Positions 1 through 5,973 are shown, counted from the stretch's first letter. The stretch: 12,174 nucleotides of DNA from Clostridiales bacterium (GCA_031271375.1 JAISVU010000022.1:1-12174); one strand, 5' to 3'. Notes: a model not told the origin generated them from the sequence alone. Numbers and translations are program-made.

Positions 1-1929
1 CTGTACGGCATCGTGTTTGGTTTGATCCTTTTATTTATCATGGCGTATAGGCTGTACAATCCCACGGCGCCCGAGGAGCGCTATACGCTGGACAGATTTA
101 TAGCCGATATCTCCCCGCAGGCGGACAGGATAGAGAAGGTAGAGATCCAGAAAGACGCGGACTTCAACGACACCGCGGTAGCCAAGATTACTTACCGGGA
201 CGGCGAAGTCAAGCAGCTGGGCATCATAAACCTTGCCGATATAATGAGCGAGTACATTTCCCCGGCCGCCGAGAGGGGCAGGATAACGGTCATTACGATA
301 CCGCCTTCAAACGCGGGCAACATATGGAGTTATATCCCCACGATTATTATTTTGATCATATCCGTGGTCTTTTTGTTCTTTATCGTTCAACAAATGCAGG
401 GCGGCGGCGGGGGCAATAAGGTTATGTCCTTTGGCAAGAGCCGCGCCCGCGTCAACATGGACGATAAAAAGAAGGTGACGTTTAACAAGGTCGCCGGGCT
501 TGAGGAAGAAAAAGAGGATTTAAAAGAGCTGGTGGACTTTTTGAAGGCCCCGGAAAAGTTCCGTGAAATCGGGGCGCGCATACCTAAAGGCGTTCTGCTT
601 GTAGGCCCTCCGGGAACGGGTAAAACGCTGATAGCCAAAGCCGTCGCGGGGGAGGCCGGGGTGCCGTTTTTCAGCATATCCGGGTCTGACTTCGTGGAAA
701 TGTTCGTCGGCGTAGGCGCTTCCAGGGTAAGGGATTTGTTTGAGCAAGCCAAGAAAAACGCGCCGTGTATCGTCTTTATCGACGAGATAGACGCCGTGGG
801 CCGCCGCAGAGGCGCGGGCCTCGGGGGCGGGCATGACGAACGCGAGCAGACACTTAACCAGCTGCTGGTTGAGATGGACGGCTTCGGCGTGAACGAGGGC
901 GTTATTATCCTGGCCGCGACGAACAGGCCCGACATCCTTGACCCGGCCATCCTGCGGCCCGGGCGTTTCGACAGGCGCGTCGTCGTAGGCCGCCCGGACG
1001 TCAGGGGCAGGGAAGCAATACTAAGGGTTCACGCCGAAGGTAAAAAGATAGCGAAAGATGTGGATTTGAAGGCCGTAGCCCAGACTACGTCGGGTTTCAC
1101 CGGAGCGGATTTAGAAAACCTATTGAACGAAGCGGCTCTCCTTGCGGCGAGGGACGATATGGAAGTAATTACTACCGAATATATCCGTAAAGCCTTTATT
1201 AAAGTCGGAATAGGCACCGAAAAGAAGAGCAAGGTCGTGTCTGAGCGTGAGCGCCGCTTGATAGCCTACCACGAGGCGGGCCACGCGATAATGTTCGAAA
1301 TGATGCCCGAAACGTATCCGGTGCATTTGATATCCATTATCAGCGTCGGTATGGCCGGGGGTTATACAATGCCGCTCCCGGTTGAGGAGCGCGGTATCGA
1401 GACGAAGAACCGGATGACGCAGGAGATAGCGGTGCTGATGGGCGGCAGGGCCGCCGAGAAGCTGGTCTTCGGCGACATCACCTCCGGGGCTTCCCAGGAT
1501 ATCGAGCAAGCGACAAAAATCGCGCGTAACATGGTGACGCGTTTCGGCATGAGCGACGAGCTTGGCCCGATCCAGTTCGGCGGGGACAACGAAGAGGTCT
1601 TCATAGGCCGCGACTGGGGCCATGCCCGGAACTACAGCGAAGACATTGCGACGGTCATCGACAGGGAAATAAAGGGGCTTGCAAGCGGCGGTTATGAGCG
1701 CGCGTTGAAGGTTATCAGCGAAAATATGGATACCCTCCACAAGACGGTGAAGCTCTTGATGGAGAAGGAAAAAATTATGGGCGACGAGTTCCGCAGCCTC
1801 TTCCCCGAGGGCGTTTTGCCCGAGAAGGAGCGTAAGGACGCGATGGCGGCGACGGTCGCTCCGGCTGAACCGGTGCCTGAGAGCCCGGAACCCAGAGCCG
1901 AGAACCCAGATAGTTACTTGTTAAAATGA
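1..1929 (+). CDS. ftsH: ATP-dependent zinc metalloprotease FtsH, 5' end outside window
   Basis: Membrane-anchored AAA+ protease that unfolds and degrades membrane and regulatory proteins, normally as a hexamer. The frame is open from base 1, so the true start probably lies upstream; residues below are counted from the GTG at 13. The end of a first membrane helix is at the extreme N terminus, followed by an extracytoplasmic domain and a second helix at about 105-126. Walker A GPPGTGKT is at 198-205, Walker B FIDEID has its acidic pair at 257-258, the pore loop reads FVGVG, and arginine fingers are at 318 and 321. The zinc site HEAGH is at 420-424, and Asp496 in SQDIEQAT fits the third ligand. 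All catalytic residues are present. The C-terminal ESPEPRAENPDS tail is encoded by a heptamer repeat. The stop overlaps the next start (ATGA). Family assignment is secure. Confidence 0.97.
   Translation: MYGIVFGLILLFIMAYRLYNPTAPEERYTLDRFIADISPQADRIEKVEIQKDADFNDTAVAKITYRDGEVKQLGIINLADIMSEYISPAAERGRITVITIPPSNAGNIWSYIPTIIILIISVVFLFFIVQQMQGGGGGNKVMSFGKSRARVNMDDKKKVTFNKVAGLEEEKEDLKELVDFLKAPEKFREIGARIPKGVLLVGPPGTGKTLIAKAVAGEAGVPFFSISGSDFVEMFVGVGASRVRDLFEQAKKNAPCIVFIDEIDAVGRRRGAGLGGGHDEREQTLNQLLVEMDGFGVNEGVIILAATNRPDILDPAILRPGRFDRRVVVGRPDVRGREAILRVHAEGKKIAKDVDLKAVAQTTSGFTGADLENLLNEAALLAARDDMEVITTEYIRKAFIKVGIGTEKKSKVVSERERRLIAYHEAGHAIMFEMMPETYPVHLISIISVGMAGGYTMPLPVEERGIETKNRMTQEIAVLMGGRAAEKLVFGDITSGASQDIEQATKIARNMVTRFGMSDELGPIQFGGDNEEVFIGRDWGHARNYSEDIATVIDREIKGLASGGYERALKVISENMDTLHKTVKLLMEKEKIMGDEFRSLFPEGVLPEKERKDAMAATVAPAEPVPESPEPRAENPDSYLLK
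1879..1913 (+). repeat. GC-rich heptamer array inside the 3' end of ftsH
   Basis: Five consecutive 7-base units are seen: GAGAGCC, CGGAACC, CAGAGCC, GAGAACC, CAGATAG. The first four agree closely (about NRGARCC) and the last is degenerate. Because 7 is not a multiple of 3, each unit is read in a new frame, giving the proline and acid-rich tail of FtsH. The base composition differs from the A-rich arrays further on, but the period is the same. Confidence 0.7.
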
Positions 1930-2684
1930 CGCAGTTTAACATAATTAATATTGATGAAACAGATTCCACGAACAACGAAGTTAAAAAGCTCGCGGCGAAG
2001 GGCTTTCCTCATGGGACGGTCGTGAGGGCGGAGAGACAGACCGCAGGGAAGGGACGTTCGGGGAAGAGCTGGTCTTCGGTCGACGGCGGGTTGTTTTTCA
2101 GCGTTTTGCTTAGGCCGCCGGCGGAAATGGCGGTTAATCCCGGCATGATAACCCTGTCGGCAGGTATCGCGGCAGCGGAGACCGCTCGTAGTTTTGGCGT
2201 GAAAGCCGGTGTAAAATGGCCCAACGATGTTTTAGCAGGCGGCAGGAAACCCTATAGAAAGTTCTGCGGCATACTGGCGGAGACGAGCGCGGAAGACGGC
2301 GTTAGTGGGCCTGTGGTTTTGGGCATTGGCGTTAATGTCAATATAAAGAAATTTCCTACGGACATTGCCGGAATAGCTACGTCGATGTATCTGGAAACCG
2401 GAGGAGCCTTCGACAGCGTTCTTATTATGGAATCCATACTGCAAGCGTTTACCCCTCTGTATTACAAGGCGCTGGACGGTGACAGCGCCTTGATAATAGC
2501 GCGGTACAAGCAACTATGCTTGAATATAGGGGAAGTTGTTACATTGACTAATACCGTCACGGGAGAGCGTATAACGGGGCTTGTCTTGGATGTGGACGGC
2601 GGCGGGGGCTTGGTAATGCGCCTTGAATACGGGAGCGTTTATACCGCGTGGTCGGGTGAGGTTACTTTCAATGAAAAGTTATAA
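1926..2684 (+). CDS. birA: Biotin-[acetyl-CoA carboxylase] ligase, catalytic domain only
   Basis: Attaches biotin to the lysine of biotin carboxyl carrier domains through biotinyl-AMP, in the cytoplasm. The 252-residue protein begins directly with the catalytic fold (DETDSTNNEVK). It has the nucleotide and biotin-binding loop GKGRSG at 41-46 (the family usually has GRGRxG), KWPND at 97-101, CGILAE, then GIGVNVN, and a small C-terminal SH3-like domain from about 205. The N-terminal winged-helix repressor domain of bifunctional BirA is absent, so it should be an enzyme only and not a biotin operon repressor. The ATG overlaps the ftsH stop by 4 bases, which suggests coupled translation. The stop codon lies inside the first unit of a heptamer array. 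Confidence 0.93.
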   Translation: MTQFNIINIDETDSTNNEVKKLAAKGFPHGTVVRAERQTAGKGRSGKSWSSVDGGLFFSVLLRPPAEMAVNPGMITLSAGIAAAETARSFGVKAGVKWPNDVLAGGRKPYRKFCGILAETSAEDGVSGPVVLGIGVNVNIKKFPTDIAGIATSMYLETGGAFDSVLIMESILQAFTPLYYKALDGDSALIIARYKQLCLNIGEVVTLTNTVTGERITGLVLDVDGGGGLVMRLEYGSVYTAWSGEVTFNEKL

Positions 2685-2711
2685 GTGAATAGTGAAAAGA
2701 GAAAAAATATA
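2677..2711 (+). repeat. A-rich heptamer array spanning the birA stop
   Basis: Units AGTTATA, AGTGAAT, AGTGAAA and AGAGAAA follow each other without gaps, then a degenerate AAATATA. The birA stop TAA (2682-2684) straddles units 1 and 2. The array fills all but one base of the gap to dus, and its AAGAGA (2697-2702) is the only purine-rich stretch at ribosome-binding distance from the dus ATG at 2713. Confidence 0.75.
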
Positions 2712-2712
2712 G

Positions 2713-3663
2713 ATGCGGATTGGCAATGTCGAGATTAATGGGACTGTCGTCGCCGCGCCTATGGCGGGGGTTACTGACGGGGTTTACCGCGAAATACTTA
2801 CGGGTTTCGGCGCGGCGCTGACATACACGGAAATGATCAGCGCGAAGGGCCTTATATACGGCGGGGAAGGGACGCTGCGGCTGTTGGAGATGGGAAGGAC
2901 AAGCATACCGCAGACGGCGCAGCTCTTTGGCAGGGTGCCGGAGGAAATGGCTGAAGCGGCGCGGATACTGGAAAAATACCCTGCGTACCAGATAATTGAT
3001 ATTAACTGCGGATGCCCGGCGCACAAGATAATCAAGAACGGCGAAGGATCGGCGCTTATGCGGGAGCCGGAGTTGATTGGACGGATAGTGAAGGCTGTTG
3101 CTGAGGCCGTTAATAAGCCCGTAACAGTAAAGCTCCGCAAGGGATTTGGAAGGAATGACGACACGGCGGTTAAGGCGGCGGTTATCGCCTGGAAGAGCGG
3201 GGCTTCGGCGGTATGCGTCCACGGGCGCACAAGGGATCAGATGTATTCCGGCAAGGCTGACTGGGATGTTATCAAACGCGTTAAAGAAGCCGTTGACGTG
3301 CCTGTTATTGGCAACGGCGATGTGGATTCCCCGGAAGCGGCGCTGCGTATGCCGGAAGAGACGGGTTGCGACGCCGTTATGATAGGACGGGGGCTCTGGG
3401 GCAATCCCTGGCTTGTGAAGCGCAGCGATGTCTATATAAAAACGGGGGAATTACTGCCGGCCCCTACATTGGAACAACGTGTGGAAATGATTATGACACA
3501 CATGGAACGCCTTGCGGCGGTGAAAGGCGAAATAGCCGCCGTCCGCGAGATGCGCAGGCATATTCATATGTACGTTAAGGGTATACCGGGCGCGCAGAAA
3601 CTAAGGGCCGGGGTGAACACGGCTGAGACGATTGACGGGGTAAGGAATATTCTTTTTATTTAA
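2713..3663 (+). CDS. dus: tRNA-dihydrouridine synthase (Dus family)
   Basis: FMN-dependent reductase that converts uridine to 5,6-dihydrouridine in the D-loop of tRNAs. The 316-residue protein has the TIM-barrel signatures in order: APMAGVTDGVYR near the N terminus, EMISAKGL, QLFG, then DINCGCPAHKI with the expected catalytic cysteine at 101 (Cys99 is an extra one), KLRKGF, VHGRTRDQMYSG and the phosphate-binding stretch IGNGDVDS followed by VMIGRG. A helical C-terminal domain (about 245-316) ends in KLRAGVN. Length and motifs are complete. It follows birA by 28 bases that are almost wholly repeat, so its Shine-Dalgarno site is weak and A-rich. Which Dus subgroup it belongs to, and so which tRNA position it modifies, cannot be told by eye. 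Confidence 0.95.
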   Translation: MRIGNVEINGTVVAAPMAGVTDGVYREILTGFGAALTYTEMISAKGLIYGGEGTLRLLEMGRTSIPQTAQLFGRVPEEMAEAARILEKYPAYQIIDINCGCPAHKIIKNGEGSALMREPELIGRIVKAVAEAVNKPVTVKLRKGFGRNDDTAVKAAVIAWKSGASAVCVHGRTRDQMYSGKADWDVIKRVKEAVDVPVIGNGDVDSPEAALRMPEETGCDAVMIGRGLWGNPWLVKRSDVYIKTGELLPAPTLEQRVEMIMTHMERLAAVKGEIAAVREMRRHIHMYVKGIPGAQKLRAGVNTAETIDGVRNILFI

Positions 3664-3690
3664 CCGCAAAGAACACAAAGAAACACATGG
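3664..3690 (+). repeat. Short 9-base repeat just after the dus stop
   Basis: Immediately after the TAA, the units CCGCAAAGA, ACACAAAGA and a degenerate AACACATGG follow each other. Only two units match well, so this is weaker than the heptamer arrays, but it has the same position directly behind a stop codon. An AGAGG (3694-3698) follows and serves the start at 3707. Confidence 0.45.
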
Positions 3691-3794
3691 GAAAGAGGAC
3701 GCTTTTATGGATATCTACATGCCCATGTCAACATCGGTAAGGCACAACCGAATCACCCAAACGCTGGCGGGAAGACTGCTGCACGAAATAGAGA

Positions 3795-3801
3795 ATAATA
3801 C
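3795..3801 (+). repeat. Left copy of 7-bp direct repeat flanking the insertion
   Basis: ATAATAC, identical to 3956-3962 and 161 bases away. It fits a target-site duplication, because keeping one copy restores the Uma2 frame. The exact element boundary within the repeat cannot be fixed from one copy. Confidence 0.7.
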
Positions 3802-3803
3802 TC

Positions 3804-3882
3804 CTTCTCGCCTAAAAGTTTCACTGCGTGAAACTCGAATCCTACGGATTCGCAAGGCATAAATGCCTTGTTTAGGCGGAAG
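3804..3882. other. Cloverleaf-like four-way junction of perfect stems
   Basis: Outer stem: CTTC (3804-3807) plus CGCCTAAA (3809-3816) pair with 3871-3882, leaving only T3808 bulged. Inside it are three hairpins with no spacer bases: AGTTTCAC / GTGAAACT (3817-3835, loop TGC), CGAATCC / GGATTCG (3836-3852, loop TAC) and CAAGGCAT / ATGCCTTG (3853-3870, loop AA). All stems pair perfectly by Watson-Crick rules. The fold could form in RNA or as a DNA cruciform on either strand. It has no tRNA hallmarks. Confidence 0.85.
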
Positions 3883-3894
3883 TCGTAAGGGGGG

Positions 3895-3952
3895 GCTTGA
3901 GCTAGTAAAAGCCTCCTGTGCGCTAGCGCATTGAGTCTTTTACTGCTCAAGC
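3895..3952. other. Long bulged hairpin closing the element
   Basis: GCTTGAGC (3895-3902) pairs with GCTCAAGC (3945-3952), and AGTAAAAG (3904-3911) with CTTTTACT (3937-3944), leaving T3903 as the only bulge in a 16-bp stem. The apical part contains the palindrome TGCGC TA GCGCA (3919-3930). As in the first domain, the bulge is a single T on the left arm. Confidence 0.82.
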
Positions 3953-3955
3953 AAT

Positions 3956-3962
3956 ATAATAC
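3956..3962 (+). repeat. Right copy of 7-bp direct repeat flanking the insertion
   Basis: ATAATAC, the second copy of 3795-3801. Its AAT AC bases are read in the Uma2 frame and continue into CTC CAC GCG, so this copy marks the return to gene sequence. Confidence 0.7.
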
Positions 3963-4479
3963 GCTCCACGCGCTGTCGGAAGAATGTTCGCTGGTTCATT
4001 GGGGCAAGATAACGGAGCCGTCGAGTGTTCGCCTGGTGGATGTAAATAAGATTGAAGATTTGCGGAAATTTGCCGAATCAACGATTGAGGACTTGTACTA
4101 CGTTCAGCCGGATTTGATGGTCTTCAAGTCGAATCTGTATGTGGAGAACAAAAGGCAGACCAAGACAGCCGGGCAGCCGGATTTAGTGGTCGAGGTGTGG
4201 TCGGACGGGAACTCGAAAGAGGATAGGGAGTTTAAGCAATATCTTTACTCGACATCCGGGATAACGGAGCATTGGTATATCGAGCAGGATTCAAATGATG
4301 TCGTCTGCTATCTCGGGAAGGAAAGGTTAAGGGATCAATCACTGACGGATATACTCGTATCCCGCCGGGGATTGCGGTTTGATTTGCGTTATCTAGCGTT
4401 GAAATAATTGTTGTCTAGGCCATAACCCGCATAAAAAATCCATGCCGTTCATAAAATTATAGACCGTAGGGGTGTTTTG

Positions 4480-4505
4480 GTAACCGCCGCTTAATCGGCG
4501 GTTAC
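4480..4505. promoter_or_regulatory. Perfect 10-bp hairpin upstream of the 298-residue gene
   Basis: GTAACCGCCG and CGGCGGTTAC flank the loop CTTAAT. The hairpin ends five bases before the ribosome binding site GGAGAGG (4510-4516) of the gene at 4521. No T-run follows on either strand, so it is not a standard intrinsic terminator. It could be an operator, an mRNA leader or processing element, or a small repeat. The rest of the 113-base gap (4408-4520) is AT-rich around 4431-4463 but has no promoter I would defend. Confidence 0.55.
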
Positions 4506-4520
4506 TCATGGAGAGGCGGA

Positions 4521-5417
4521 ATGGCTATGCTGACGCGCGGCACATTCGCGTTTATAGAGTACGGCGGCGGGGCGTTAAAGGTGGAGAGGGCGGAACTGGC
4601 GGGCGAGCGGGGTTTCCGCGCGTTTCTGCCGTTCTCGGAAAACGAGGCGCTAGACGATAGGGAAGGCGCGGCGGAACAGGTTGGCAGGGCGGTAGAGGAA
4701 CTGCGTAACCGTGAAGTGGCCGTGATACTGCCGCCAAAAAACGCGCCGATGGACAAAACCGACGGAAGGGTGTCGGTTGCGACGGGTGCGTTGCTGTTTC
4801 CTTTTTTCATTGCGGACTGCTGCAGGCTTGCATACAGAAAGACCAGGGGCAGCCGCGATATAAGCCACATAACGGCGCTTATAGCGGCGGGGCCGCTGAA
4901 GCTGACTGAACTGGCGGTAAACTGCCTTGCCGGGGATGTTAAGGCGCTGAATGTGGCGGCTACGGAAGAATTGTACAAGCTGGACGAAATGGCGGAAAAT
5001 CTGCTCTACGACTACGGCGTGACGCTGACTGCTATGGAAGCCGGTAAAAACGCTTACGCGTCGGCGGATTTGATAATCAATATAAAGAACAATGCCGACA
5101 GGTACGAGCATGTATATAAAGAAAAGGCCGTGCTTGCCGATATCTCGGGCAACGAAGCAAGATTATGGGACATAGCGCGGCGCAGGCCGGATATAACGGC
5201 GTTCGACGGGGTGCGGCTTAAACTCAAGGTAGGCGCTGAGGACTGCCGCATGAATCTGCCCGTGCTGGAGCTGTTTATGTTCGTAAAAAGCCCGGCATAT
5301 CGAAAACTTGCGGAGAGCGCGGCTTACGACCATCAGTCTGCCGCCCAGGTATCAAAGCTGCTGGAGCGTTACGGCGTTAAACCGGTCGCGATATGCAGGA
5401 ATAATAAGACCATCTAA
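4521..5417 (+). CDS. Conserved-looking protein of unknown function, 298 residues
   Basis: I do not recognise this protein. It has no signal peptide and no clear membrane helix; the hydrophobic stretch at about 88-104 (TGALLFPFFIADCC) looks buried rather than spanning. The middle alternates strand and helix-like segments: EVAVILPPK at 65-73, HITALIAAGPLKLTELAVN at 116-134, VKALNVAATEELYKLDEM at 140-157, ADLIINIKN at 182-190 and KAVLADISGN at 202-211. This resembles a Rossmann-type alpha/beta enzyme, but no GxGxxG loop is visible, so NAD(P) binding is unsupported. The start at 4521 is 4 bases after GGAGAGG; ATG 4527 (10 bases) is equally plausible. It precedes greA by 26 bases and may share its transcript. 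Composition matches its neighbours, with no sign of transfer. Confidence 0.8.
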   Translation: MAMLTRGTFAFIEYGGGALKVERAELAGERGFRAFLPFSENEALDDREGAAEQVGRAVEELRNREVAVILPPKNAPMDKTDGRVSVATGALLFPFFIADCCRLAYRKTRGSRDISHITALIAAGPLKLTELAVNCLAGDVKALNVAATEELYKLDEMAENLLYDYGVTLTAMEAGKNAYASADLIINIKNNADRYEHVYKEKAVLADISGNEARLWDIARRRPDITAFDGVRLKLKVGAEDCRMNLPVLELFMFVKSPAYRKLAESAAYDHQSAAQVSKLLERYGVKPVAICRNNKTI

Positions 5418-5443
5418 CCAACAGTATAACAAAGGGGATGTAA

Positions 5444-5920
5444 TTGTTGAGCGACAAGAAGATGCTGCTGACATATTCGGGGTTAAAAGAACGCGAGGAC
5501 GAGCTGCGCGTGCTGAAAACGGTCAAACGTAAAGAGATTGCGGAGAAAATAAAGGAAGCCCGCAGTAAAGGCGACCTTTCCGAAAACGCGGAGTACGACG
5601 CCGCTAAGGAAGAACAGGCAAAATACGAGGCCCGCATTGTTGAGCTGGAAAAACTTCTGCGTAACGCCCAGGTCATCGACGAGGAAGACCTGGACACGGA
5701 CCAGGTGGGTATCGGTTCACATGTGGTGCTGATGGACGAGGAATATGACGAGACCGTCGAGTACGCGCTGGTTGGCAGCGCGGAAGCCGACCCGAGCGAA
5801 GGCCGCATATCCAACGAATCGCCGTTGGGCAAGGGCCTGCTGGGCCGCAGGGAGGGCGACGAGGTTACGGTTGAAGCCCCGGCGGGGGTTATGAAATATA
5901 AAGTGTTAAAGATTAGTTAA
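5444..5920 (+). CDS. greA: Transcription elongation factor GreA
   Basis: Rescues backtracked RNA polymerase by stimulating cleavage of the transcript 3' end through the secondary channel. The 158-residue protein has the N-terminal antiparallel coiled coil (about 12-80), whose tip reads GDLSENAEYDAAKEEQ with the functional acids Asp44 and Glu47. It is followed by the FKBP-like C-terminal domain, including ISNESPLGKGLLG and GDEVTVEAP. Length and motifs are typical. The start is a TTG: the tandem codons TTG TTG at 5444 and 5447 lie 6 and 9 bases after AGGGG (5433-5437), and the first Met codon in frame (5462) would remove the residues before MLLTYSGL. An out-of-frame ATG TAA (5438-5443) sits between the binding site and the start. 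The stop codon lies within a heptamer array. The greA-lysS order is common in Bacillota. Confidence 0.95.
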   Translation: MLSDKKMLLTYSGLKEREDELRVLKTVKRKEIAEKIKEARSKGDLSENAEYDAAKEEQAKYEARIVELEKLLRNAQVIDEEDLDTDQVGIGSHVVLMDEEYDETVEYALVGSAEADPSEGRISNESPLGKGLLGRREGDEVTVEAPAGVMKYKVLKIS

Positions 5921-5956
5921 AAGTTAAAAGATAAGAGTTAAAGGCAAAAGATAAAA
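5915..5956 (+). repeat. A-rich heptamer array spanning the greA stop
   Basis: Six contiguous 7-base units: AGTTAAA, AGTTAAA, AGATAAG, AGTTAAA, GGCAAAA, GATAAAA. The first unit supplies the last Ser codon and the TAA of greA. The array stops four bases before the lysS ribosome binding site AAGGAG (5961-5966). It is the clearest of the arrays, with three identical units. Confidence 0.8.
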
Positions 5957-5960
5957 CAAC

Positions 5961-5966
5961 AAGGAG
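5961..5966 (+). promoter_or_regulatory. Ribosome binding site of lysS
   Basis: AAGGAG, 7 bases before the ATG at 5974. It is the strongest Shine-Dalgarno match at any repeat-bearing junction here, and it lies just outside the heptamer array. Confidence 0.75.
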
Positions 5967-5973
5967 ACGGCGG

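Larger units (their letters stand above)
3802..3955. mobile_element. 154-bp palindrome-rich insertion element, no transposase
   Basis: This sequence interrupts the Uma2 gene and encodes no recognisable protein. It is made almost entirely of inverted repeats: a four-helix junction domain (3804-3882), a short linker with seven consecutive G (3889-3895), and a long bulged hairpin (3895-3952). The outer ends are not clear terminal inverted repeats of each other, so it does not look like an ordinary MITE. With flanking 7-bp direct repeats it best fits a non-autonomous element moved by an enzyme encoded elsewhere. REP-like or other palindromic units are possible relatives, but I cannot match it to a named family. 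Confidence 0.75.
3707..4407 (+). pseudogene. Uma2-family PD-(D/E)XK protein, split by a palindromic insertion
   Basis: The ATG at 3707 has AGAGG eight bases upstream and encodes MDIYMPMSTSVRHNRITQ..., typical of the Uma2 N terminus. The gene frame holds for 31 codons, then inserted DNA takes over and stops at TAA 3860-3862. The rest of the gene resumes at 3956 in another frame: LHALSEEC, YVQPDLMVF, GQPDLVVEVWSDGNSKEDREF and a C terminus ending at 4407. QPD and the EVW acid with the downstream lysine fit the nuclease core of the Uma2 family (DUF820), often called putative restriction endonucleases though their biological role is poorly known. Removing 161 bases joins AAT AAT to ACG CTC in frame and gives a 179-residue protein, normal for the family. 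The downstream part could still be made from the TTG at 3931 (158 residues), but that start lies in the insert and has no ribosome binding site. Confidence 0.85.

Noticed and set aside
387..950. Long antisense open frame inside ftsH
   Set aside because: It lies opposite a fully conserved catalytic region, and its Ser/Pro-rich composition is that of a shadow of GC-rich codons. The same holds for the antisense frames in birA, dus, greA, lysS and cdaA.
2677..2711. A CRISPR-like or direct-repeat locus
   Set aside because: Units are 7 bases, contiguous and without spacers, so this is a tandem microsatellite-type array.
3707..3862. A genuine small gene of 51 codons
   Set aside because: The first 31 residues match the Uma2 N terminus, and the remaining 20 are encoded by the palindromic insert.
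3804..3882. A tRNA gene, because of the cloverleaf shape
   Set aside because: The stem is 12 bp with a bulge, loops have 2-3 bases, and there is no T-loop sequence, anticodon loop of 7 bases or variable region.
4408..4479. A sigma-70 promoter with TTGTTG and CATAAA
   Set aside because: Only 3 of 6 and 4 of 6 consensus bases match, with no extended -10. The AT-rich stretch alone is not enough to call it.
4480..4505. A rho-independent terminator after the Uma2 remnant
   Set aside because: No run of T follows the hairpin on the + strand, and on the minus strand the next bases are CAAAAC.
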